The notes below the pieces were generated by a model that was not told where the DNA came from, did no database searches, and saw only the letters and a list, made by a program, of their open reading frames with translations. This document shows, piece by piece, positions 22,364 through 32,370 of a stretch of 64,000 bases of DNA. Location of the stretch: the NCBI GenBank assembly GCA_018398575.1, contig JAGTXZ010000003.1:2356001-2420000 (forward strand). The letters run 5' to 3'. Source of the DNA: Ampelomyces quisqualis. Lineage: Eukaryota > Ascomycota > Dothideomycetes > Pleosporales > Phaeosphaeriaceae. The number at the start of each line of letters is the position of its first letter. Position 1 is the stretch's first letter. Both the position numbers and the translations under genes were made by a program.

Positions 22364-23151
22364 ACAGAGCAGGCGTTTGGGCGGAGAATGAGGACGGGCA
22401 AGAACAACTCTTAGACAACAGTATTTTGGACTTTCCAAGCACAGCGACGGCGTTACAATACTCTTCGTGATTAGTAGCCTGTTTGGTTACTGATTTGTTT
22501 ATATTCTGTGGCTTTTACATTAACTTTGGTTTTTTTCGGGAATTGGAAGAGGATTCAGCTTGGACATATACACAACCATCCTCGTTTTTCAGTGATACTT
22601 TCATCTCGATTTGTTCATGAATTTGCCAGTCCAGTGTAGAGTGCTTGTACACAATCTCATCACCTCGTGCAACTATTCCTGGCTGCCAAGCACATTTGGG
22701 CAGCTGTCCCAGCCAGCCATCAGTATCTTGATATCGGGTGAGGGAGCGCAAAGACACCGCAACACTCTGTTTTCTGCATCATGCTTGGAGGGAGAAAATA
22801 ATAACAAAGATCGCGTCTTAAATGTGTGCAGGCGAAAGAGGCCTTCAATGTTGGATTCATTGACTGTGCCGAAATCATTGAGGACGAAATGCGTCTAGCA
22901 TCCACAGGAACGAGTGGTTGCGCTAAAAAAGGTACCTGGCCAGGGTCCAGTCGCGTCGCTGCAATGGGACCCACGTCCGACTCATTCAGCTCGCCAAAAG
23001 ATTCACCCTGCAACCACTTGCTTCTCAGCTGAGTTCCGCGGGGTCGTGGAGCCATATATCACGCCAGTGGCTCCTCATAAGACTCAGCATTATCTCTTTC
23101 CCATATTTTCTCTTTTTCAATTGTCGCGTTTAGATACCCCGCTACCCCACC
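22364..23151. other. Intergenic region, no supported gene
   Basis: Nearly 800 bp between the cupin stop and the TyrRS start. Short overlapping frames only. The last 100 bp are pyrimidine-rich (CTCTTTCCCATATTTTCTCTTTTT-like), as expected for a housekeeping promoter. Confidence 0.55.
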
Positions 23152-24565
23152 ATGGCGGACACGGTCGCGATCCAAGATGAGATCACGTTGCTGGAGAAGA
23201 AGATTGTAGAGACACAAGAACAGCTGAAAGACGCAAAGTCACGGTTGCAAAAGGCGCAACATGCGGCGGCGAATGGCGATGCTGCTGCCGACATGTCCTA
23301 CGACGACAAGATGGCGCTCATCCAGGTCAACTTGCAAGAAGTGCTAAACCCAGAGATCATGGAGGAGGCGCTGAAGAAGAACGGACACCTCAAGATTTAC
23401 TGGGGTACTGCTACGACTGGACGACCACACTGCGGATACGTGGGTTCCAACAGATCAGTGGAGAGAAGATTGCAGGTGCTGACTACAGCCATAGTTTGTT
23501 CCCATTCTCAAGATCGCTCAATTCCTTTCTGCAGGTTGCCACGTCAAAGTCCTTCTCGCTGATATCCACGGCTTTCTCGACAACCTCAAGGCGCCCATCG
23601 AGCTCGTCAAGTACCGCGCTGAATACTACCGCTACACCATCACTTCGCTGCTCAAGGCCGTCAAGGTCCCCATCGACAAGCTCGAGTTTGTCCTTGGATC
23701 GAGCTACGAACTATCGGCAGACTACATGATGGACATGCTGAGATTGGCGTCGATAACAAGCGAGCGTGACTCGAAGAAGGCGGGCGCAGAAGTCGTCAAG
23801 CAGACGGAGAATGCGCCGCTCAGTGGTCTGCTTTACCCACTCATGCAGGCCCTCGACGAGCAATACCTTGATGTCGACGTTCAGTTTGGTGGTGTCGACC
23901 AGCGCAAGATTTTTGCTCTTGCAAAAGAAGCTCTTCCCAAGCTCGGCTACAGGGAGCGCGCACACTTGATGAACCCCATGGTGCCCGGCCTCCAGGGTGG
24001 AAAGATGAGCGCGTCCGACCCCGACTCCAAAATCGATGTCCTCGACAACCCCGACATGGTCAAGCGGAAACTCAAGAAAGCCCACGCCGTTCCCAAGGTC
24101 GTCGAAGACAACGGCATCCTGTCCTTCGTTGAATACGTACTCCTCCCCGCTGGCTTCCTCAAGTACGGCGAGCCCCGCTTCGTCGTGGAGCGCCGCGACG
24201 CCGAACCCCTCGTCTACACCAACATCGCGCAAATGAAAGAAGACTACGCCAAAGACGTGCTCTCTCCACAAGATCTCAAGCCAGCCGTCACCGCTGCGCT
24301 CAACGAGCTCCTCGAGCCCGTGCAAGCAGAGTTCCAGGCCAACCCTGCATGGCAGGAGATTGAGCAAAAGGCATACCCGCCGCCGGCAGCGGAAAAGAAA
24401 AAGGAGAAGAAGAAGAAGGACAAGGGCACGTTCTATCCGGGCGCGAAGAGGGTCGAGGCTAAGCCTGATGGACATGTCGAGGGCCAGGACAAGGCGAGCG
24501 TGGATGTCGGGACGGAGAGCGGGGAAAAGACGATTGAGAACTTGACGTTGGAAGAGAAGAAGTAG
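23152..24565 (+). CDS. TYS1: Tyrosyl-tRNA synthetase, cytoplasmic
   Basis: Exons 23152-23439 and 23495-24565 give 452 residues. The intron lies just after the class I HIGH-like motif (TTGRPHCGY) and the splice joins it to FVPILKIAQFLSAGCHVKVL. The KMSKS-like loop is GGKMSASDPDSKID. The N-terminal 50 residues form a coiled coil and the C-terminus ends in a Lys-rich tail (KKKEKKKKDKG) typical of eukaryotic cytosolic forms. The enzyme charges tRNA-Tyr for cytosolic translation. The start at 23152 has the context ACCATGGCG. Nothing suggests that this is the mitochondrial enzyme, since there is no presequence. Confidence 0.95.
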
Positions 24566-24907
24566 GTGGTGATTGATCGTTGAAAGAGATATGCGTATAC
24601 CAAGCTTAGATGCTAGAGAAATGAAGCATGATATGAAGTCTCTTTATGTGTTGCTGCTGTTCGTAAATGATGCCTTGTCACTGTTTGACACGAAGCCTCG
24701 ATTCCATCCTTTCCGTCCGTGGTCAGACGTCTCTGTCCTTGACCACATATGCTTCTTCCACCCCGCACTCTCCTCGCCACGAGCTCATTGACACAGCGCG
24801 AATGTACGCTAGCGTACAACACTTGGCCATGACACAGCCACCTCATCCACAACATGCACCTTTATGACCATCCAGACGATACATACCGCCCTTACTCCAC
24901 CAACCCC
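24566..24907. other. Short convergent intergenic region
   Basis: About 340 bp between the TyrRS stop and the NAA30 stop. It holds 3' untranslated sequence only; I see no gene or repeat. Confidence 0.6.
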
Positions 24908-25605
24908 TCAAGAAATCATCCCCGCCTCTTCCATCCCGTCCAAGTCCCCAACCTCCTCCCCCGGCAGCCCCTCAGGCCTCTTCCCCGCCGCGCCCTCCCT
25001 CAAGTACAAAATCAGCCTAAACGCCGCATTCCCATTCAGATAATACCTGTGCAGCCGCTTACTTCTCAAAAACCCCAATCTCTCGTACAACTTCAGACTA
25101 GCCGTGTTGCTTACTTCCGTCTCGAGAACGATTTCGTCTGCGCCCCGCGCCGTCATGGACGCAATGGCCAGGGAGACGAGGTGGGAGGCGATGCCCCGGT
25201 TGCGGTAGCGGGAGGACACGGCGAGCATGGCGATGTAGCCGCGATATGTGCCGGAGCGGTGGGGCTCGAGTTTGCAGATTATGATGCCTATTAGGGCGGA
25301 GGTGGTGGGGTGGAGGGCCTGGAGGGGGCGGCGGTTAGTGGGGGAGTTGGGAGGAAGGGGTTTGAAAGGGGTAATGAGGATGGGGGGGGGGGGACGGGTA
25401 CCATGAAGCAGAGGTCTCCCCATTGATACAAGAAATAGCGATAGACATAGATGCTGTATGGTTCGGAAAGGTCTTTGGAGATGAGTTGTCGGATGGAAGG
25501 GAGGTAGGTTTCTTCTTGGGAGGGGTCGTATTGCACGTAGCGTAGTTCCACGTCTTCAGCAGGACTGGCGACATTTTTTGGTTCTGTTTGGACATCGTCT
25601 GCCAT
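24908..25605 (-). CDS. NAA30: N-alpha-acetyltransferase 30, NatC catalytic subunit (Mak3-like)
   Basis: Exons 25402-25605 and 24908-25318 give 204 residues. The GNAT fold shows YSIYVYRYFLYQW (characteristic of Mak3/NAA30), GYIAMLAV, the acetyl-CoA loop RYRNRGIASHLV, and ALKLYERLGF-like SLKLYERLGFLRSKRLHRYY. NatC acetylates proteins starting Met-Leu, Met-Ile, Met-Phe or Met-Trp. The 83-nt intron contains a run of 12 C on the coding strand (G12 on plus at 25382-25393), which may be a sequencing-error hotspot but does not affect the frame because it lies in the intron. It is divergent from PDAT, with 254 bp between the starts. The C-terminal tail after the GNAT fold is Gly/Glu-rich. Confidence 0.9.
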
Positions 25606-25859
25606 GGTGGACGCTGGACGCTGGAGGTGTGACGCAGTTCCGAGGGGTCGGAATGCGGACGATGCCCAGGCGCGTGCTTCCCGTCGCGCTAACTAGCAGA
25701 TCAAGATCCTGGTCGTCGATCAGTGGTCATAGCACATGCCGTCACATGTTGTCTCGCGCTCGGAGCGTTGCGGGTACTTTTTTTTGGCTTGTGACATCAA
25801 CGTACACAACAATACTTCCCTGCGCTCACAGTGCTCCAGACAGTCGGGAGATCGCGTAC

Positions 25860-27920
25860 ATGTCCTTCCTACGCCGCCGCTTCGGCGGTGCTCAGGACGA
25901 CTCGCCCATCGAATCCCGCGAGCCGTCGCCTGCGCCGGGACAATCGCGACCATCGAATCTGCGCGTGATTACCGCCGAGCAGTTGCATACACTCAAGAAG
26001 AAAGGGAAGAGTAAACGGAAGAATGCGTGGGTCTTTGGGCTGGGTGGGCTGTTTGGGCTTGTGGTTGCGGGCTTCTTTGCGAGCAGTAATGAGATGATAG
26101 ACTTGAAGAGCTTGGAAGGCATGAATCTGGATAGTATACGGGATGCGTTGCCAGCAAGCTTTGTGAGCAGTGCGCAGCAGTTGCAGGTAAGTAGAGACAA
26201 TATACAACTTAGATGAGAGCCTCGAGATGTTTCTGGAGGGGCGCTGCGACGAGTGCTGATTTCCTCCACTCAGTAGGAACAAGAACGCGACGCTATAAAT
26301 TACGACTCCTTCGCTGTCGGCCTTCATGCTCGTAAGCAGGGCATACAGGCGCACCACCCTGTCATCATGATCCCCGGTGTCATCTCGACTGGTCTCGAAT
26401 CCTGGGGAACAGAAGAGGGGTCGCGGCAATACTTCCGCAAGCGATTATGGGGCTCGTGGAGTATGATGCGCGCACTGGTGTTGGACAAGGCTGGTTGGAA
26501 ACGACACATCATGCTGGACAAGGATACAGGGCTGGATCCACCAGGCATAAAGATGCGAGCAGCTCAGGGCTTTGACGCAGCAGACTTCTTCATCACAGGG
26601 TATTGGATATGGAACAAGATCCTGGAAAACCTAGCAACTATAGGCTACGATCCCAGCAATGCCTTCACAGCAGCCTACGACTGGCGCATGTCCTATATGA
26701 ACTACGAGATCCGCGACCAGTACTTCACCCGCCTAAAGTCCCACATTGAAGTCGCCGTCCGCGTCTCCAACAAGAAAGTCGTCCTCCTCTCGCACTCCAT
26801 GGGCTCTCAGGTCCTCTACTACTTCCTGCACTGGGTCGAAGCCGAAGGCCACGGCAACGGTGGACCAGGCTGGGTCGAAGCTTATATTGACTCCTGGATC
26901 AACATCAGCGGGTGCATGCTCGGCGCCGCAAAGGACCTCCCCGCCGTGCTTTCCGGCGAAATGAAAGACACGGCGCAACTCAACGCATTCGCAGTCTATG
27001 GGCTTGAGAAGTTCCTCTCGCGCTACGAACGCGCCGAAATATTCCGTGCCATGCCCGGCCTCTCCTCCATGCTCCCCATGGGCGGCGATGCCGTCTGGGG
27101 CAACGCAACCTGGGCGCCCGACGACCTGCCAGGCCAAAACGTATCGTACGGCTCCTTCATCCGGTTCCGCGACCACAACTCGTCTCTGACATCGCATAAC
27201 CTCACCATGTCCGAGTCGCTTCCCTATCTTTTCAAAAACAGCCAAGAATGGTACAAAAACATGGTCCAATCCTCCTTCTCCCACGGCGTAGCACACTCCA
27301 CAAACCAAGTCGAAGACAACCAACTTATCCCCGCAAAATGGCTCAACCCCCTCGAAACTCGCCTCCCGCTAGCCCCATCCCTCAAGATTTACTGCTTCTA
27401 CGGCATCGGCAAAGACACGGAACGCGCATACTACTACCGCACCGACGACGAACCCTCGTCAGGCCTCAACGTCACGCTCGACACCGCTTTCATCAACGGC
27501 CCCGAAACCCCAGAGGGCCCAGTTGATCATGGCGTCGTCATGGGCCAGGGCGACGGCACCGTCAATTTGCTGAGTAGCGGCTACATGTGCGCCAAGGGCT
27601 GGAAGAAGAAGCGATATAATCCCGCGGGCGTAACAGTCAAGACGTTTGAGATGAGGCATGAGCCTGATCGGTTTAATCCGAGGGGTGGGCCGAATACAGG
27701 TACGTTTGTCGGTGGTGGGGTTTTCTTCTTCTTGGGGACAAGGCATGCTAATTCGTCTTGCGTAGCGGATCATGTCGATATCTTGGGACGCTCATCGCTA
27801 AATGACTTAATTCTGCAAGTTGCGGGCGGGAGAGGAGAAATGATCGAGGAGACGATCCATTCCAAGATTCTCGAGTATGCGGATAAGGTCAAGATATACT
27901 ACGAGGAGGATGAGGAGTAG
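25860..27920 (+). CDS. LRO1: Phospholipid:diacylglycerol acyltransferase (PDAT, Lro1-like)
   Basis: Exons 25860-26186, 26277-27699 and 27766-27920 give 634 residues, close to Lro1. The protein has a cytosolic basic head (KKKGKSKRKN), one transmembrane helix (WVFGLGGLFGLVVAGFF) and a large lumenal LCAT-type alpha/beta hydrolase domain. The catalytic Ser sits in SHSMGSQ, the lid region includes WGTEEGSRQYFRKRLWGSW, and the Asp and His are expected in GQGDGTVNLLS and ADHVDILG. The third exon supplies that His, so the last intron is needed for a working enzyme. It moves an acyl chain from phospholipid to diacylglycerol, making triacylglycerol in the ER. The intron 2 acceptor is ambiguous between CAG and TAG; the CAG version hits a stop at once, so TAG is used. 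Confidence 0.94.
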
Positions 27921-28199
27921 TGAAGAGGTATGTTGAGTAATGAGAAACAAACGTTAAATGATGGAGGAGAGACGTTGCGTTCTGTACATCCCCTTGGCAG
28001 ATATTGGCTCCGGGAAGGTCGTTTCTATTTATTTGTGCTGGGATGATACCATAGAGGACTGTTAGGTTCACTTTGGAGTTCAGCTTTGTGAAGAACAGTC
28101 ATTTCAAATCAATTATGCTAAGCTATCTGCAGCGTTTCGGAACATTGTACATTGCTCAGCCTGGTTCTCCACATGTTCTATTGAGCGCTTTTCTCTCCT

Positions 28200-30326
28200 T
28201 TACAACTTCGCAACGACATTAGCGAAGATCATGACGAGACGGTAGTCATGCTTCGCGTCACAAGTGTGAGCAGGTTTCGATGGTTGCGAGCCTCCTCAAG
28301 TGTTACATACCCAGAACCGCTTCTCAGTCCACGCTATGCCTCGTCTAGTGGCGTCACTCAGGGGCATGAAGACGAGTGTACGAACGCCACCAATCTCTTG
28401 AAGCAAGGCGCACGGTCGCTGGCGCTTGCCGGCCGATGAACACTGCCGGCACACCCTACGTTCCTGCGGTAAGCCCGATGGTCTATGCCCATCGAGCACG
28501 AAGCGGAGAACGCAGGTATCAGGGTTCGGACGCATCGCTTGCCATGATCTCCAGATCTTCCTGTCCGAGCTGATTCTATACTTATTCATCTGAGTGACGA
28601 GGAAGTAGGTCAACTCCGAAGGTATGTCGGCAGACATGATCAGTTTGGCAGGATCTGGGTTGACTGGGTTGCTGACCCCGATCCAAAGCGCGATAGGGTA
28701 GCCGCCGATGAGTGCTGTGGCGTTGCTCTGGGTACTGGATCGCGTCGCTATGGCAGGCTTTGGAGTAGCGTGCTGAATCTCGTTCGCATGCTCAATCGTT
28801 GACACTGGCTTGCGGAAGCTGTCAAAGGGCTCGAGCAGGCTTTCAACGCTTGACCTGTCATTCCAAACAGGATCCACTTCATTAGCATTGATATCCACAG
28901 CTTGAACTCCAATGCGCTTGCTGATATCACGCTGGACCGCCTCCACACGCTGCTTGAAGCTATGCTCAACACTTGGCTTCTGTACAAGTTCTCCACCGCC
29001 GTCACTGCCATCGTGTAGTGTTCTGTACCGTGCCATAGCCTTTGGACGATTGGGGATTGACTGAGTCGGAAGCGATTCCATTTTACTTGGCACGAGAGTG
29101 GCCTGAATCAGAGCAGAAGCACGTCCAACATCGACTCGTGGGCGCTTCGCTGGGTATGCTTCCGGCTCTGTCTCATGTCTACGCTTGTTTGATGCGGTAG
29201 AATGGCCTTGATCAACGGGACGCGAGGCGGCTCGAACTCGACCAAGCGGCACATCGTTTGAGCCAGTCTTCCGCGTTGAGCTCTTGACGAGTGGCTTAGG
29301 TTCGTACAGATCTCGATCTGGGTCCCAAGGACGCGGAGCTAAATTGAGCAGATGGGCTCGAGCTGGATTCATCACAGCAGCGGCTTCAGATATCGCAGGG
29401 AGATCCTGAACTGGAACATTCAGGCTGGCAGTCGGTGTAGTCACCTGAGTCATACCTGTAGGACCTGCCTGCGTGCAATTGATTGCGGTAAACGCCTGTT
29501 GTAGCAAGTCGTACTTCAGTGCCTTGGCTTTCAGTCCGTCTGGGCTATCAACCTTAGCTTTCAGCTCAGCATACTCTCTCTGCTCAGCGCGCAAAAGATT
29601 AACCTGCGATACGAGATGATCGAGCCCGTGTAAGCCGCCCACCTCGTTGACACGAAGTCGGATCATCTGCTCATCCATAACCAGTTCCTTCAGTTCTTCG
29701 AGGCCACCGACTTGTTCAATGAGCGAATGGATAGAAGCATCTTGAGAGATTAGGGCCTGCAGTCCGCCAGCATCACGTATGAAAGGTCTGAAAGCGTCTG
29801 CCTCACGGGCTTTCGCTCGCAGACCCCCATGAGCAGCCTCTGCACGAAGCTGCTCGATGCTGGGAACAATTTCGTGGTACGGGGAGGATCCGTGGACAAT
29901 GTCATGGTAGGCCATGTTCAGTTTGCGCATCTCGGAGGTTTGGGCAGAGAGTGTGCGGTAACGGTCTTCGAGCGCCGCATACTCGTACATCGACAGCTTG
30001 AGCTGATCTTTTCGGGCGTTAGTAGCCATGCTGACAACTACAACACAGCTGTGCTTACCGCTCACTGAAGGCATGTACTCGCGCTGCCTGCCAATCTCAC
30101 GGTCATGCAGCTGCAATGAACGAGCCTCGATCAGTGGAGGAGGAGAGGACGAGTAGGCGATCAAAGCACTCTGTGCCTTGATTGTGCCCTCATCAATCTC
30201 TCCGTCCTCAAGCTTGACAGGCGGCGTAGTGGAGGGCGCTTCTTCAGACGGCATAGAAGAAGACTCTCTCTTGATGCACGCTGGCGCCCGTGTCTGCGAG
30301 GTCCTATTACGCAGATTGTCAGCCAT
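28200..30326 (-). CDS. Hypothetical coiled-coil protein with Cys-rich C-terminal motif
   Basis: I model three exons, 30059-30326, 28311-30007 and 28200-28250, for about 671 residues. The first intron (30008-30058, 51 nt, GTAAGC...CTACTAAC...AAAAG) is a multiple of three and has no stop, so an unspliced reading is also open and adds 17 residues. At the 3' end the frame stops right after a GTATGT donor; splicing to 28250 adds a short hydrophobic tail ending NVVAKL. The N-terminus is Ser/Pro-rich with KLEDGEIDEG, the middle (about residues 90-250) is coiled coil, and near the end VCRQCSSAGKRQRPC looks like a zinc-binding or redox motif found in many fungal proteins of unknown role. I do not recognise a named family. 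Confidence 0.65.
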
Positions 30327-30814
30327 GATGGTTCGGCCTCAGCTCTTTTGGTACTGTTTGCTGAAGCGAATTTCAGAGTGAAAGTGGTGTGCAGGTGAGT
30401 GGGAAGAAGACTAGAATGTTGTGACTGGCGGCGGAAATTGCGATTGACGCAGTCGCGTAGCAACGACGAGGAAGGAAGGAGCGGTCACGTCTGGCACACA
30501 AGTAAACACCAAAACACCAAAACTCCAATCTTCGAAAGCAGTGGAACCAACTGCAAGTAGCGGCTTGTGATTGCAGTGACAAGCCTGGAGTGATTCAAAC
30601 GTCAATTGGCCGACCTCATGTATACGAAAATGTCTGCTCCACAGTAGACTAAAATTTCATAGAAAATATTGGTTGAAATTATCTAGGTCAGCAGACTGCA
30701 CCAAATTTTGGCTTACACGATCACAAATGATTGCTGGGCCTGGTGTGGGCACTACTGTCCTCCACCGTGAACGAACGTACCGCCGACCGGTAATCTTCCC
30801 CTTCATGTTCTATG

Positions 30815-31351
30815 TCAAGCGAACCCGGCACTTGGATCATACAGAAGCTCAACTCTATAGCAGCGAGGAAGATATCGAGATAGTTTCCGTTGACTTGACT
30901 CATCCAATCGTAGTCGCTTCGGAAACACATTATTGCGCATACAAGGGAGACGGCGCCGGCACTGTGACTTAAGTCTAGCTTTAAACACACCTGACCTGTA
31001 TGAAGCTCCCATGGCTCCAATGCAAGATATTGAGGTTATTGCCGCCTTCTTCTTTCGCTGAAGTCGCATGCGATATATAATTGCCCGAGATAGAATCATG
31101 AGAAGGATGTCGGAAAAGTCATCGCATGTGCATGTGGTTGAAATCTCCTCGGCCTCGAAAGCCTTCCAAGCCATGGCGCTTCTACTCGTCTCGAGTGTCA
31201 GTAGAACAACACAGGCCAGTGCCCATGATATGACCAAGTTCAGCAGAACCTACCAGCAATATCGAAGCTATCTTTCGAGCATGATGAATGTTCCACGATA
31301 GAGGAAGAGGATCGAAAGCTTGACCAACGTCATGGTGACAATGTACCAACT
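30815..31351 (-). pseudogene. Decayed PTH11-like / fungal rhodopsin-domain membrane protein
   Basis: Read on the minus strand from 31351, one frame gives SWYIVTMTLVKLSILFLYRG, then a TAG at 31268-31270, LRYCW, a second TAG, then VLLNLVISWALACVVLLTLE and later SDILLMILSRAIIYRMRLQR-KKKAAITSISCIGAM. These are the transmembrane 3, 4 and 5 signatures of the large fungal PTH11-type receptor family (MTLVKLSILFLYRR-type and RLQLPRKKK-type blocks). A shifted frame further down (30750-30960) carries a likely final helix, IFLAAIELSFCMIQV. Two TAG codons and a frame change make an intact protein unlikely. The two stops are what C-to-T changes in CAG codons would give. It lies between the coiled-coil orphan and condensin subunit 1. 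Upstream exons in 31.4-32.2 kb could not be identified. Confidence 0.6.
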
Positions 31352-32370
31352 CGAAAATGAGAACCTCACCTAGGTTAAGGAGTCATCACCTCACCCCTCA
31401 AGGATTGTATCAATGTTCAAAGCTGAGTACTCTTGACGCTGCTAATAGAAAGCCAGATGTAAGAAGACTTACGAAAATAACCTGAATCATTATAGATAGT
31501 CGAAGAAAGAGTAGTGACTCTTCACGAAGACCGAGTAGTAGAGATAGTCGACGGAGATCATCGTGTATGCCGCACCAGTTATCTAGGTAATGAAAGGGAT
31601 TTCGAATCATTCCGATCCAATCAGATCTGATAAACAGATGCAAAAGCTGACGCACAGCAGTATTCTTATCGAAATCACGGACCTTCAGCTCTCTTTTACC
31701 AGCCCATACTACCCTCGATATCTCCCAAAAGCTTACACAACTCTTCACCGCCCAAGCACTCCGCCCTAGGAGGAAAATTACTCCTCACTCAGCAACTTCG
31801 AGCCCGCTAACAACCACACAGCTGCTACGATACTGTATGGATTCTGAGGTAAGATACAGCGCGTGCGTGCCTTGATTCGCAAACACAACGAATGCACAAA
31901 GAACCATTGAATCCTGCACGTCCTGAAGAATGCGCGTGGAAACAGTGTATTCGGAATGTCTACATCTGCTGGTCGAACTCATCGCGGCGTTGAGTGTTGT
32001 CGCGCCGTTCGCATCCAGCGCGACATGCCCGAAAGTGTTCATATTCCAAGACGTATTTTTCTTGGAGTTTAGTGCAGATATTCGGCTGTAAGGATCCATC
32101 AAAGGATTGGGGTATCAAGGCGGGGAGTTGTTGCAATTGATAAGTGCATCGAAGGGCGAATAATGTGATTACCCTCATTCGAGTCGAGGCTGTGCGGGCC
32201 CTCGATGCTAGAGACTAGATGGCCAAAATCTGGAATCGTGCTGATAGTACAACGGTATGTGCATATGACTCAAAAATGTAAACTTCAAACGCCATATCCG
32301 AGCTTGTGCCGTGCTCATTCCCAAGGTATCATATTCAACATGCAATCATTACTCCCATCGACAAAAAACT
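31352..32370. other. Intergenic region, possibly remains of the pseudogene 5' part
   Basis: About 1 kb with minus-strand frames of 72-112 codons that show no clear family match. A hydrophobic stretch near 31440-31500 (minus strand) could be a remnant transmembrane helix. No intact gene. Confidence 0.4.

Noticed and set aside
23711..24475. 254-codon antisense frame opposite TyrRS
   Set aside because: Mirror of the Lys/Glu-rich TyrRS exon, low complexity (Leu/Arg runs), no family signal.
25382..25393. G12 homopolymer as a possible frameshift site in NAA30
   Set aside because: It lies inside the 83-nt intron, so it does not alter the reading frame.
26733..27323. 196-codon antisense frame opposite PDAT
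   Set aside because: Wholly inside the PDAT coding exon with no domain.
30673..30972. 99-codon plus-strand frame
   Set aside because: Opposite the PTH11-like relic; no family signal.
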